From NCBI RefSeq assembly GCF_000472965.1, contig NZ_AXAU01000001.1, positions 1,032,243 through 1,096,242 on the forward strand: a stretch of 64,000 bases of DNA. Direction: 5' to 3'. Both the position numbers and the translations under genes were made by a program. The notes beneath the pieces were generated by a model. The model made no database searches, was not told where the DNA came from, and saw nothing but the letters and a program-made list of their open reading frames with translations. Positions 25,716-33,594 of the stretch are shown piece by piece. The stretch comes from Bradyrhizobium murdochi. GTDB lineage: Bacteria > Pseudomonadota > Alphaproteobacteria > Rhizobiales > Xanthobacteraceae. Position 1 is the stretch's first letter. Every line of letters starts with the position of its first letter.

Positions 25716-26734
25716 ATGGGAATGGCTGGGGCTCTCCTCGATTGCAAAACATGTGTCGCGGCGGCGTTGCGGCGCTTGTGCCTGGCGATTGGGCTCGTGG
25801 CGCTTCTCGCCCCGCCCGCCCTCGCCTTCGACTTCTGCCGCTACCAGGCGGCCGATCTCGACGATGTGCTGGCGCAGCGGCATCCGCAGACTGGCCTCGA
25901 TCTCTATCGCGCAACGCCGTTGCGGCTCGAGTTCAAGCTCGTCTCGTATGAAGAGACATGCGCCGTGCAGTCGATCCCACTGGCCATGCGAATGCTCGGG
26001 TTCACTGAGGAGCAGATCGACGGCGTTCAGGCGACGCGCTGCATCAAGGTGCGCTCGGCCAAAGGTAAGGAGGCACGGCTCTTCATCCAGGACGTGGTCC
26101 GGGCGCACCTGCCCGGCGAGGTGCCGCTCGGCGGCCCCGTCACCTTGTTTGCAATCCATCTCTTCCGGACATCCGAGGGGCCAGGGCTTCTGGTCAACGA
26201 ATTCGAGGCTCCCAAGAAGCCCGATAAAAGCGACGTGGCCGCTGCCTAGACCGAGAACTGCGGCTGCGGCACTCCGGAATTCCATCCCGGCGTCGACATG
26301 ACCAACGACAAGGCAGGCGCGCCGGTTCGGCCGATGGACGACGGCGTCGTGGTCAGCGTCGAGCAGGATGAACAGGCCTCCGTCGACGCCTTCGGCATCG
26401 GCCGTTGCGGGCGCTATGTCGTGCTGAAGCACACCTATCCCAACGGCCGTGTCGTCTTCACGCGCTACGCCCAGCTTGGCCGCATTGCCGGCACCGACGG
26501 CCGGCCGGTCGTCGTGGGCGCGACGATCGGCAAGAATGACGGATCGGCGAAACCGGCCCGACCAAAACCCTGCATTTCGAAATCCGGCCGGTTGCCCCCG
26601 GCACGCCCCAGACCGATGCCGCCTGGCAGGCGCGCTACGGCAACGACCCCTCCATGGACTGGTCGCGCTACGACCCCGTCGATCCCCAGAAATTCGATGC
26701 GGATGTCTTCGGCGGCCGAAAGCGCAAGCCGTGA
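25716..26734 (+). pseudogene. M23-like peptidase gene, broken by a stop and a frameshift
   Basis: The first 177 codons encode a signal peptide (LCLAIGLVALLAPPALA) and a domain of unknown type, ending at an in-frame TAG at 26247-26249. The same frame resumes directly (TENCGCGTPEFHPGVDMTND, then APVRPMDDGVVVSVEQ) with an M23/LytM-like domain (GRYVVLKHTYPNGRVVFTRY). One G appears lost near 26541; the frame two positions on continues TGPTKTLHFEIRPVAPGT and ends normally at 26734. LytM domains bind or cut peptidoglycan; here the usual H-x-H is T-L-H, so it may have been degenerate already. Two lesions make it a pseudogene. Confidence 0.75.
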
Positions 26735-26741
26735 GCAACAG

Positions 26742-27099
26742 ATGCCGCCACTAAAGCCCCAACCTCTAAAGCCCCAAGCCACCTACGATGATTTTGCCCG
26801 CCTCGATATCCGGATCGGGAAGGTCGTGGAGTGCAACCGTTTCTCCGCGCGCGCAATCCGTCCTACAAAGTCGGAGTCGATATCGGCGCTGACAGGATCA
26901 TGTGGTCGAGCGCGCAAATCACCAACTATGAGCGGCTGCCCTGCTCGGCTCGCTGGTCGTATGCGTCTGCAATCTCGGTGCTAAGAACATCGCAGGCTTC
27001 ACGTCCGAACTCCTGATCCTCGGCGCGAAGGATGCGGACGGCAATGTGATCGTGCTGGGCCCGCGCAGTGAAGTTGCGATCGGCGAGCCGATCTTTTGA
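26742..27099 (+). pseudogene. csaA: CsaA-like tRNA-binding domain gene, two frameshifts
   Basis: Seven bases after the M23 remnant. The conserved sequence is complete but split over three frames: ATYDDFARLDIRIGKVVE up to about 26830, then FLRARNPSYKVGVDIGADR and SSAQITNYE, then from about 26941 LLGSLVVCVCNLGAKNIAGF, TSELLILGAKDADGNVIVLG and a normal stop. CsaA is a homodimeric secretion-associated chaperone with a tRNA-binding (EMAP-like) fold. The two shifts, next to a second broken gene, argue for real decay and not random sequencing error. Confidence 0.8.
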
Positions 27100-27154
27100 T
27101 GCCGCGCGTTACGCAGCTCGCACGAATGCGATAGCGACGGTGCCAGCAAAGAAA

Positions 27155-27279
27155 AAGCAGCACCGCAGCTTTGTTCTTCATCCGACTCCATTTTGTTCGC
27201 AAAGAACGAATCGGAATCGCACAAATCAGCGCGGGCCGATTCTTAACAACACGTTTGCTTCGTGCTTGCGCGGATGCCG
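27155..27279. repeat. 125-bp dispersed direct repeat, copy 2
   Basis: Matches 24748-24874 in the same orientation (AAGCAGCACCGCAGCTTTGT ... TTCGCAAAGAACGAATCGGA ... CGCGGATGCCG). The pair encloses the paiB-like gene and the two pseudogenes. Confidence 0.85.
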
Positions 27280-27295
27280 CACGCACTCATCACAA

Positions 27296-27324
27296 AAAAG
27301 CCCGCGAGGACATCGCGGGCTTTT
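27296..27324 (-). terminator. Rho-independent terminator
   Basis: GCCCGCGA (27300-27307) pairs with TCGCGGGC (27313-27320); on the minus strand it is followed by TTTTTTGTG. Serves the small exported protein gene ending at 27383. Confidence 0.8.
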
Positions 27325-27382
27325 GAAACTTCGGCAAGGCGCTCAGTCGGCGCCAGCTCAAGCGCCGATCAAGCGGCTGCGC

Positions 27383-27652
27383 TCAGCGAACGGCGCGACC
27401 GGTGGTGTCGATCTGGCCTTGTGCGGTCGTGATCTTGCCCCGCGGCGTCAGCACGCTGAGCTGAAACGGCGTGGCCGACGCGGCGACCCGCGATGCCTCC
27501 TGGACGTTTTCAGCGCCCAGCACCTGAACCTGCACGGCCGAAACCGGAAAGCCCGCCTTTTCATAGGACGGCAACTCGGCTGCGACAGCGCCAGTTGCAG
27601 CCGGGATCGCGAGCAGAGCGGCGGCAGCGATGGACAGGGAAATCTTCTTCAC
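27383..27652 (-). CDS. Small exported protein of unknown function
   Basis: 89 residues: signal peptide MKKISLSIAAAALLAIPAAT ending near GAVAA, then a short mature domain (SYEKAGFPVSAVQVQVLGAE, SPTPFQLS-like SATPFQLSVLTPRGKI). No cysteines. Preceded by an AT-rich region (27660-27700) that can hold a promoter, followed by a strong terminator. Function unknown. Confidence 0.65.
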   Translation of the reverse strand: MKKISLSIAAAALLAIPAATGAVAAELPSYEKAGFPVSAVQVQVLGAENVQEASRVAASATPFQLSVLTPRGKITTAQGQIDTTGRAVR

Positions 27653-27987
27653 TTCAATTCTCCATAGGTAGCTGAAATACGGACCTAATAATCATTTTGC
27701 TGCGCTGCAATAGTCGATTGTTGCAATGCACACATGCGGTGGCAGAATGCGGAACCGGCCGTTGGTCGCGCGACCAGCCGCAAAGGTTCGCTGGAATTTT
27801 CCGCATTGCAGCCGGAAAATCCGCCACTCTCGCGATTGAATGGCGGGGCCGCCATCTACGCCATTGCGCGATGACGCACAAAGACGTGTATGGCCGGGCA
27901 TAGGCGAGCGCAAGCGACGCCGTCCTTTGGACGGCTATGCCCGGCCATGACGAAAAATGAGTTGTATTCAGAAATGTGCCGGCAGGC
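27653..27987. other. Intergenic region with one palindromic repeat
   Basis: 335 bp without a gene. AT-rich promoter-like sequence at 27668-27700 lies upstream of the minus-strand exported protein gene; the palindrome at 27890-27948 occupies the right end. GGCCGTTGGTCGCGCGACC near 27760 is a small imperfect palindrome. Confidence 0.45.
27890..27948. repeat. 59-bp palindromic repeat ATGGCCGGGCATAG ... CTATGCCCGGCCAT
   Basis: Perfect 14-bp outer arms (27890-27903 and 27935-27948) enclosing GCGAGCGCAAGCGACG and an inner CGTCC/GGACG stem. Recognisable Bradyrhizobium-type intergenic palindrome. Lies just beyond the 3' end of the gapR-like gene and could end transcripts. Confidence 0.85.
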
Positions 27988-28257
27988 TCAAGCCGCCTTC
28001 GCTTCCTTCTCCGGCGGCGCGGTTTCCATGGCGCGCATGTAGAGATCGAGCAGGCTTTCGCGCTCGTCGCGCTCGTCCTGGTCCTGCTTGCGCAGCTTGA
28101 TGATCTCTTTCAGGATCTTCACGTCAAACCCTTCGCCCTTGGCCTCCGAAAACACTTCCTTCTTCTGCTCGTTCAGCTCCTGCAATTCGCTGTCGATGTT
28201 CTCGATCCGCTCAACGAAAGAACGAATCCGCCCGCCGGGAATGGTGATGTCAGACAT
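27988..28257 (-). CDS. GapR-like nucleoid-associated protein (DUF2312/UPF0335)
   Basis: 89 residues, the family's standard size. The coiled-coil core IRSFVERIENIDSELQELNE with KKEVFSEAKGEGFDVKILKE and IIKLRKQDQDERDERESLLD matches GapR, which in Caulobacter clamps overtwisted DNA ahead of replication and transcription. The ATG at 28257 is preceded by AGAGG; the in-frame extension to 28350 has no family match. Genomes often have several paralogues, so it may not be the main GapR. Divergent from pdxY. Confidence 0.85.
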   Translation of the reverse strand: MSDITIPGGRIRSFVERIENIDSELQELNEQKKEVFSEAKGEGFDVKILKEIIKLRKQDQDERDERESLLDLYMRAMETAPPEKEAKAA

Positions 28258-28367
28258 GGTGCCTCTTTGTTGAATAGGATCGTGAAAATGCCCGCAAACA
28301 AATAACCAATGTGTTAACCTCGGCAGGTTCCCGCCCCGGCAATTCGGCATTTCCCAGACTTATCCGC

Positions 28368-29222
28368 ATGAACGTGATTTCGATTCAGTCGCAGGTCGCT
28401 TTCGGCCATGTCGGCAACAGCGCCGCGGTGTTTCCGATGCAGATGCACGGGATCGACGTGGTGGCGGTGCCGACCACGCTGCTTTCCAACCGGCCGGGCT
28501 ATCCGACCATCCGCGGCCGCGTGCTCGATGCAGATCTCGTTGCCGATCTGCTGCGCGGCATCGAGGAGCGCGGCGCGGTCGATGGCGCGCAGATGATTTT
28601 GTCGGGCTATCTCGGCTCGGCCGATAACGCCAAGGTGGTCGCGGACTTTGTCGCGCGCGCCAAGGCTCGTAATCCGGCGCTGCGCTATTGCTGCGATCCC
28701 GTGCTCGGGGATCGCGACCGCGGCCTGTTCGTCCACGCCGATATCCCGCCGCTGGTGCGCGATCATCTCTGCGCGCTCGCCGATATCACCACGCCCAATC
28801 ATTTCGAATTCGAATGGCTGTGCGGAACGAAAGCCGCGACGATCGATCAGGCGATCGCGGCGGCGCGCGCGCTGATGGCGCATGGCCCGTCGACAATCGT
28901 CGTCACCAGCGCCGAGCTGGCCGATACGCCGGAGGGCGAGATCGAGACGCTGGCCATCGAGCGCGCAAAGGCGTGGCGCGTGCGCACGCCGAAAGTACCG
29001 ATCAGCCCGAACGGCACCGGCGATCTCTTTGCCGCGCTGTTGGTATCCGCCCGCCTCCGCGGCGCAGGCACGCCGGAAGCGCTCAGCCACGCCGCCTCCG
29101 CCATCTTCGCCGTGCTGGAACGCACCGCGAAGAGCGGGACCGAGGAAATGCGCATCGTCGAGAGCGCCGAACTGCTGACGCATCCGCCGCGCAAATTCGA
29201 GTGTATTGCGATTATCCGGTAG
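28368..29222 (+). CDS. pdxY: Pyridoxal kinase
   Basis: 284 residues. Phosphorylates pyridoxal to pyridoxal 5'-phosphate in the B6 salvage pathway. Signature regions: MNVISIQSQVAFGHVGNSAA at the N-terminus, PTTLLSNRPGYPTIRG for substrate, YCCDPVLGDRDRGLFV, ITTPNHFEFEWL and the anion-hole segment PNGTGDLFAALL with its catalytic D. The ATG at 28368 begins the conserved strand; an upstream in-frame ATG at 28311 adds unrelated residues. Cytoplasmic, monocistronic, divergent from the gapR-like gene and convergent with the rlpA-like gene (3 bp between stops). Confidence 0.93.
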   Translation: MNVISIQSQVAFGHVGNSAAVFPMQMHGIDVVAVPTTLLSNRPGYPTIRGRVLDADLVADLLRGIEERGAVDGAQMILSGYLGSADNAKVVADFVARAKARNPALRYCCDPVLGDRDRGLFVHADIPPLVRDHLCALADITTPNHFEFEWLCGTKAATIDQAIAAARALMAHGPSTIVVTSAELADTPEGEIETLAIERAKAWRVRTPKVPISPNGTGDLFAALLVSARLRGAGTPEALSHAASAIFAVLERTAKSGTEEMRIVESAELLTHPPRKFECIAIIR

Positions 29223-29225
29223 CCG

Positions 29226-29810
29226 CTACTGCACGACGTCGAGTTTGACCTTGGCAACGCCCTTCCCCACCATTCCCAGCGCGTCGGCTGCGGAATAGGA
29301 GACGTCGACAATGCGCCCCCGAACATAGGGACCGCGGTCATTGACCCGCACCGTCACCGACTGGCCGCTCGCGACGTTTGTCACGCGCAACTTGGTGCCG
29401 AACGGCAATGTCGGATGGGCGGCGGTCATTTCGAGCGTGTTGAATTTTTCGCCGCTCGCTGTCTTCGTTCCCTCGGTGTAGAAGCTGGCGATGCCATGCG
29501 AAGCCGTCTTGGTCCCGCGTGCATCCTTGCGCGAGGCGGTGTGTTTTCTCACCGCCGCTACCCGCCTTTTCATCATGGACGTTGTCGTTCGATCCTGATC
29601 GAACGACGCCTGCCGGCTGGCGCGAAGTTCGGATTTTTGGGTAACGACCGAGGACTGCGCGCAGGCCGCGAGCGACGCCGCTCCCAGCGTAACAGCAAGC
29701 AGTCGGATGAATTTCCGTGTGCGCGCGGCCGCAATCAATGGCGCTTCAAGTTTAGTACGGCCTGCCCTGATGTCGACGCACGAAGTACTGGTGCAGCCAA
29801 TGCAAGACAC
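29226..29810 (-). CDS. RlpA-like lipoprotein (septal ring lytic transglycosylase family)
   Basis: 194 residues as the longest frame. A lipobox LAAC follows [18 protein letters not shown], so the protein is an exported lipoprotein; the 36 residues before it are too long for a signal n-region and translation probably begins nearer 29738 (TTG). After a K/R/T-rich linker comes a double-psi beta-barrel: [56 protein letters not shown] with the catalytic-type D in NDRGP. RlpA proteins cleave or bind denuded glycan at the septum. No SPOR domain is present. Convergent with pdxY. Confidence 0.83.
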   Translation of the reverse strand: MSCIGCTSTSCVDIRAGRTKLEAPLIAAARTRKFIRLLAVTLGAASLAACAQSSVVTQKSELRASRQASFDQDRTTTSMMKRRVAAVRKHTASRKDARGTKTASHGIASFYTEGTKTASGEKFNTLEMTAAHPTLPFGTKLRVTNVASGQSVTVRVNDRGPYVRGRIVDVSYSAADALGMVGKGVAKVKLDVVQ

Positions 29811-30032
29811 GTTGCAATCCCCCGCTCGCGCCCCAGCCCAAGCCGAAAACCAACACGCGGCAATCGCGGGCCTGAATCCGGGCGGAAGCGTGGCCGAACG
29901 CGATCAGGCACGGCCTCCTCGACGCAATTCAGTTCGAGTGTGGTGATTGGGTCACAGGAATTAGAGGTCAGCCCCGGAATTGCGGCATCGGCTCAGATCA
30001 GCTACCGACCCACTCAGCCGAAGGGAGAGAAC

Positions 30033-30941
30033 ATGCAAGTCGCAGTCGTCGGAGCCGGAGCGGTCGGATGCTACTATGGCGGACTGCTGCTCAAAGCCGG
30101 GCATGACGTGACCTTCATCGGCCGGCAGCCGCATGTCGACGCCATCAATGCCCATGGCCTCTTGCTGGACACCAAGAGTTTCAAGCAGCACCTGCCCGCC
30201 CACGCCGCGACCGACACGACCACCCTCGCCCCACCCGATCTGGTGCTGGTCTGCGTGAAGTCGGCCGATACCGAAGAGGCCGGCCAGTCGCTCGTCGGAC
30301 GACTGCGGCCGGAAACCTCCGTGCTCAGCCTGCAGAACGGCGTCGACAATGCACCGCGTCTCTCTGCCGTCACCGGCCACGCCGTCATTCCCGTCGTCGT
30401 CTATGTCGGCAGCGAGATGGCCGGCCCCGGCCACGTCAGGCATCACGGCGGCGGCGATCTCGCCATCGGCCCCTCGGCTGCGAGCGCTGCGCTGGCCGAG
30501 ATGCTTCAGGCCGCCGGCATCGGCATCACGATCGCCGACGACATCGAACGGACGCTGTGGAGCAAGCTGATCATCAACTGCGCCTTCAACGCGCTGTCTG
30601 CGGTGGCGAGCATCCCCTACGGACCGATGCTGGAAGTCAAAGGCACGCGGGATGTCGTCACAAGCGCGGTGCAGGAAGCGATATCCGTCGCTCGCGCCAG
30701 CGGTGTTTCGATTCCCGATGACCTCATGGAGCATATCCTGAACATCCCCGCCATGATGCCGAACCAGATGTCGTCGACCGCGCAGGATCTTGCCCGCGGC
30801 AAGCCCAGCGAGATCGATTTCCTCAACGGCCATGTGGTGCGCAAGGGCGCCGAACTCGGCATCGCGACGCCGACCAATCAGGCGCTGCAGGTGATGGTGA
30901 AGCTCGCCGAACGCGGCAAGGAGTTATCGCGGCGGCCCTAA
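30033..30941 (+). CDS. 2-dehydropantoate 2-reductase family protein (ApbA/PanE)
   Basis: 302 residues. NADP-binding N-terminus MQVAVVGAGAVGCYYGGLLL, then DLVLVCVKSADTEEAG, LQNGVDN, the family lysine in ERTLWSKLIINCAFNALSAV and SSTAQDLARGKPSEIDFLNG near the C-terminus. The canonical enzyme reduces ketopantoate in pantothenate synthesis, but bacteria have several paralogues with other 2-oxo acid substrates, so I do not assign panE. ATG at 30033 is preceded by AGGGAGAG; the frame is open far upstream but without domain content. Monocistronic. Confidence 0.88.
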   Translation: MQVAVVGAGAVGCYYGGLLLKAGHDVTFIGRQPHVDAINAHGLLLDTKSFKQHLPAHAATDTTTLAPPDLVLVCVKSADTEEAGQSLVGRLRPETSVLSLQNGVDNAPRLSAVTGHAVIPVVVYVGSEMAGPGHVRHHGGGDLAIGPSAASAALAEMLQAAGIGITIADDIERTLWSKLIINCAFNALSAVASIPYGPMLEVKGTRDVVTSAVQEAISVARASGVSIPDDLMEHILNIPAMMPNQMSSTAQDLARGKPSEIDFLNGHVVRKGAELGIATPTNQALQVMVKLAERGKELSRRP

Positions 30942-30959
30942 CAAGTAGCCTGCGCGCTC

Positions 30960-31166
30960 TCACCCACCCATCACATTCCCCCAGCCGTTGAACACATATT
31001 GCCGCCAAGCCACCGTGCCGTCGTCGCGCGCGCGGCTGAAGCGGCGAAAGTCGTCGGCCTCGTCGCCGGTCCAGGTGATGATCTCGTCGCTTGCAAGGTC
31101 GTGCAGGATTGCGGGCTCTGATGGGTTGAAGTCCGTCATGGGGTGCATCGTCGGGTGTTCCGTCAT
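30960..31166 (-). CDS. Small hypothetical protein
   Basis: 68 residues from 31166 (MTEHPTMHPM), with in-frame ATGs at 31148 and 31139 also possible; none has a strong ribosome site. The conserved-looking part is AILHDLASDEIITWTGDEAD followed by DFRRFSRARDDGTVAWRQYV. Acidic, no signal peptide, no membrane segment. Function unknown. Divergent from the zinc-finger-like gene at 31263. Confidence 0.5.
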   Translation of the reverse strand: MTEHPTMHPMTDFNPSEPAILHDLASDEIITWTGDEADDFRRFSRARDDGTVAWRQYVFNGWGNVMGG

Positions 31167-31262
31167 GTCATTGCAACGCTTTCGCAGCGGCGAAGGTTGC
31201 GCATCCTCGCAACCTCCTCCCCGCAACGGCGTTGTCGCAAATCCCTCAAGGAGGTACGCAAC

Positions 31263-31487
31263 ATGCGGAACAAGGCGCCAAATCCGAAAAGCACCAAATC
31301 GCGCTCGAACGCCCAGATGCAGGCGGCGAATTCAATGCTCAATCCCGGCGATGAAGCACCCCGTGGAACGCCCGGCACCGGCGACGACATCTGCCCCGAA
31401 TGTCACGGCAAGGGCCGAATCAACGGCTCTCCATGCCCCAATTGCGGCGGCGGCGGAACGATCACCCGCGCCATCGGCGGCGCGTGA
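31263..31487 (+). CDS. Small DnaJ-type zinc-finger-like protein
   Basis: 74 residues with a near-perfect AAGGAGG before the ATG. The C-terminal half contains CPECHGKGRINGSPCPNCGG, two CxxCxGxG-type knuckles as in the central domain of DnaJ, able to bind one zinc. The N-terminal half is basic and Asn/Ser-rich (NPKSTKSRSNAQMQAANSML). Without a J-domain it is not a co-chaperone by itself; a role in binding unfolded protein or RNA is speculation. Confidence 0.7.
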   Translation: MRNKAPNPKSTKSRSNAQMQAANSMLNPGDEAPRGTPGTGDDICPECHGKGRINGSPCPNCGGGGTITRAIGGA

Positions 31488-31534
31488 GTACATAGATGTC
31501 AATCCGTCACGCGCCGAAGGCCGGCGGACTACGC

Positions 31535-31574
31535 GGAGCCTGTCATCGGGCCGCGCGTCGCGCGGACCCGTTGG
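31535..31574. repeat. GAGCCTGTCATCGGGCCGCG repeat, copy 1
   Basis: GGAGCCTGTCATCGGGCCGC ... GACCCGTTGG. Related copies are inverted at 34354-34396 and direct at 39094-39132, with a partial unit near 39200-39217. Inner GCGCG palindrome is variable among copies. Confidence 0.75.
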
Positions 31575-31590
31575 CTATCCGCCCTACTTT

Positions 31591-31634
31591 GTGATACCGC
31601 CCTACGCGGTTCGTGATACCGCCCTACGCGGTTC
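31591..31634. repeat. 22-bp exact tandem duplication
   Basis: GTGATACCGCCCTACGCGGT followed by TC occurs twice in tandem (31591-31612, 31613-31634). The second unit includes the stop codon and last codons of the minus-strand gene ending at 31624. Confidence 0.85.
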
Positions 31635-31803
31635 GCTTCTCGAGAATCTTGCGGAAATCGGTGGCCAGGCTCGCGTAGTAGCCGGCCAGCCCTTCGTAGA
31701 AGGCCTGCTGCGCCTTGTCCGTGGCCTCCTTGGCCTTTGCTTCGCACTTGCCGGCCCGGCTCTCGTACTTCTCCACCTTGGTCTGAAGTTCAGCCACTAC
31801 CAT
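31624..31803 (-). CDS. Small coiled-coil protein
   Basis: 59 residues from ATG 31803 with GGGGAG upstream. Highly helical and charged: ELQTKVEKYESRAGKCEAKA followed by KEATDKAQQAFYEGLAGYYA. No signal peptide. Function unknown. The 3' end lies in a tandem 22-bp repeat, so the last codons may be recent. Confidence 0.6.
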   Translation of the reverse strand: MVVAELQTKVEKYESRAGKCEAKAKEATDKAQQAFYEGLAGYYASLATDFRKILEKRTA

Positions 31804-31919
31804 CGTCACTACTCCCCGCCACCACACATGTTCATGATGCTATGCCGGCAAAAGTCGAAAAGATGGCCGCGTCGGGGAGATTTCGCAGCGCTGCCGTGAG
31901 CAAGCGATGGCGACGCGGT

Positions 31920-32270
31920 CTATCGCGACGGCACCGGCGCCGGCGGACGCATCGATGATCGCGACTTGGCTGACGCTGCCTGCGGCTTCGCCGCGGCGCG
32001 CTTTTCGCTATCGATGGATTCCAGATAGGACGTCAGCGCCCAGGCCGAGCTCGCGCCGGTGGAATAGTGCTTTTGCAAAAACAAATAGAGCGTGAGGTGG
32101 AAGCGGCCCTTGGCGAGCCCACGCGGGCTGCGATGGCAGGACGCGCAACCTTCGGCAAACAGTTTTGATGCCGGTTTGCCCTGATCGAGATTCTGCGCGA
32201 CAGCCGGGCCGGAGAGCGCGGCCATCAACGCAAGAACAAGCAGGCCGCAGCGCGCTTTCGTTGGCGACAT
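31920..32270 (-). CDS. Exported short c-type cytochrome-like protein
   Basis: 116 residues. Signal peptide (CGLLVLALMAALSGPAVAQ), then LFAEGCASCHRSPRGLAKGR, a single CxxCH heme-attachment site. Downstream of it is LTLYLFLQKHYSTGASSAWA and ALTSYLESID, with no clear axial methionine in the usual place. The tail is A/K/P-rich. Likely a small periplasmic monoheme protein; electron-transfer partner unknown. The start at 32270 gives a clean leader; the open frame extends to 32561 through a palindromic repeat remnant. Confidence 0.7.
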   Translation of the reverse strand: MSPTKARCGLLVLALMAALSGPAVAQNLDQGKPASKLFAEGCASCHRSPRGLAKGRFHLTLYLFLQKHYSTGASSAWALTSYLESIDSEKRAAAKPQAASAKSRSSMRPPAPVPSR

Positions 32271-32367
32271 CAATTCTACCCGTGCATGAAGCAAATGGAC
32301 GAGCTGCCTGCGGCAGCTCAAGAAAGGCGGAAGATGGCAGGCAATTCGCAATCTGCTGTCCAGCCGT

Positions 32368-32392
32368 GGCGAAAAGTGGGTGCGTTTTCGCC
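32368..32392. repeat. Short relative of the 8622 palindromic repeat
   Basis: GGCGAAAAGTGGGTGCGTTT and TCGCC: arms GGCGAAAA/TTTTCGCC around the core GTGGGTGCG. Same core as the longer element at 8622-8675. Confidence 0.65.
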
Positions 32393-32430
32393 AACATTGC
32401 GCTTCATTCGAGGCATGGGAGATACGCCCC

Positions 32431-33021
32431 TCAATATGGCGGCTTCTTGCGCTCCCGCTGCGCCCGTGCCGCTTCCATCCACCATACGAGATCATCGGCG
32501 AAGCGCGGAAACGCGTGCGCCAGCGCCTTGCCGCCCTCGCCGATCGGCTTGGCGTCTTCACTCAGCGTCTGCGCGATCGGCCCGGCCGCGAGCGAGCTCG
32601 AAATCACCACCATGCCCATTTCCGAGAGCGTGCCGTGCCAGGCGAGCGCGGCGCGTGCGCCGGAGAAGCGGCCGGCCGAATAGCTCGCGATCGCCACCGG
32701 CCGCCAGAACCATTCTTCCAGAAAGTGGTCGGTGAGATTTTTCAGCCCCGGCTGCATGCCCCAATTATATTCGCCGGTCACCAACACAAAGCCGTCGGCG
32801 CTGCGGATCTTTCCCGCAAGTTCTTCGAGCGCCGCGGGCGCACCGCCTTTCGGATATTCCTTGTACATCCTGTCCAGCATCGGCAGGCCGATCGCCTTGG
32901 CGTCGATCAACTCGACATCATCGCCGCGCGCGAGAAACCCCTCGACAACGAACTGCGCGAGACGAATGCCCATGCGGTCGGAACGGTAAGAGCCATAAAG
33001 GACGAGAATGCGGTTGCTCAT
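32431..33021 (-). CDS. NADPH-dependent FMN reductase family protein
   Basis: 196 residues with a flavodoxin-like fold: ILVLYGSYRSDRMGIRLAQF (phosphate loop), VTGEYNWGMQPGLKNLTDHF (the conserved P-x-Y/N-x-x-x-x-PGxLKNxxD pattern binding FMN) and PVAIASYSAGRFSGARAAL. Reduces flavin, quinone or azo-type substrates with NAD(P)H in the cytoplasm. Closest in plan to chromate/quinone reductase-type members; exact substrate unknown. Confidence 0.85.
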   Translation of the reverse strand: MSNRILVLYGSYRSDRMGIRLAQFVVEGFLARGDDVELIDAKAIGLPMLDRMYKEYPKGGAPAALEELAGKIRSADGFVLVTGEYNWGMQPGLKNLTDHFLEEWFWRPVAIASYSAGRFSGARAALAWHGTLSEMGMVVISSSLAAGPIAQTLSEDAKPIGEGGKALAHAFPRFADDLVWWMEAARAQRERKKPPY

Positions 33022-33063
33022 GAGACCTCAACCCTCAGGACATTGGATGATGACACTGGAACC

Positions 33064-33201
33064 ATGCGCGCCATTCGCATGCAAGGCCTGAGCCGCCTTG
33101 ATGGCGTTGGCAAGGCGATCGAGTTCGTCCTCGGCGCGACCGTGCTGAACACGATCATCTGCCTCGCGCTGCTGTCGTCCTATGCCGCAGCCACCCGCTG
33201 A
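33064..33201 (+). CDS. Possible 45-residue single-TM protein
   Basis: MRAIRMQGLSRLDGVGKAIE followed by a hydrophobic FVLGATVLNTIICLALLSSY segment and a stop, then a strong terminator 18 bp on. A basic, amphipathic N-terminus plus one membrane helix is plausible for a small membrane protein, and the terminator supports a transcript ending here. No clear ribosome site; could be spurious. Confidence 0.4.
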   Translation: MRAIRMQGLSRLDGVGKAIEFVLGATVLNTIICLALLSSYAAATR

Positions 33202-33218
33202 AGGTCCAAGCAGCCGAC

Positions 33219-33246
33219 AAAAAAGCGGCCTTGCGGCCGCTTTTTT
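33219..33246. terminator. Bidirectional rho-independent terminator
   Basis: AAAAAAGCGGCC (33219-33230), loop TTGC, GGCCGCTTTTTT (33235-33246). T-runs on both sides; serves the minus-strand gene ending at 33265 and any plus-strand transcript from 33064. Confidence 0.88.
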
Positions 33247-33264
33247 GAAATTGCTAGTCCGGCT

Positions 33265-33594
33265 CTACCAATAGCCGGGCCCGTCATAATAGGCATATGA
33301 ATCGACGTACGGCGCACCCGCGATTGCAGCCGCCGTTCCGACTGCCACGCCAACCGGTCCGCCGACATAGCCCGGGCGATAATACACGCGCGGGCCATAC
33401 ACGCGCGGGCCGTAGTAGTAGCTGTAGTCATAACGGCTCGGCGTGCGCACGCCGTATCCGCCGAGCAGATAGTCGGAGTTCGGGTGGGAGAAGCCGATCA
33501 TGCCGGGCTCCTGGGTGGCTTCCTGCGAGAGCGCAGGCGTCGCGAGCCCCATCGCAAGGATGGCGGCCGCGCCGAGCAGTGTGAGTTTTGTCAT
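33265..33594 (-). CDS. Small exported Tyr/Gly-rich protein
   Basis: 109 residues: signal peptide MTKLTLLGAAAILAMGLATP ending at ALSQ, then a low-complexity mature part with YSYYYGPRVYGPRVYYRPGY, a duplicated GPRVY unit. Such Y/G/P-rich periplasmic proteins are frequent in Bradyrhizobium. No domain recognised. An in-frame tandem duplication (GPRVYGPRVY) is visible at DNA level near 33386-33415. Confidence 0.65.
   Translation of the reverse strand: MTKLTLLGAAAILAMGLATPALSQEATQEPGMIGFSHPNSDYLLGGYGVRTPSRYDYSYYYGPRVYGPRVYYRPGYVGGPVGVAVGTAAAIAGAPYVDSYAYYDGPGYW

Noticed and set aside
29415..30032. N-terminal extension of the ApbA/PanE-like gene
   Set aside because: Runs antisense through the rlpA-like gene; the NAD-binding start and AGGGAGAG site fix the ATG at 30033.
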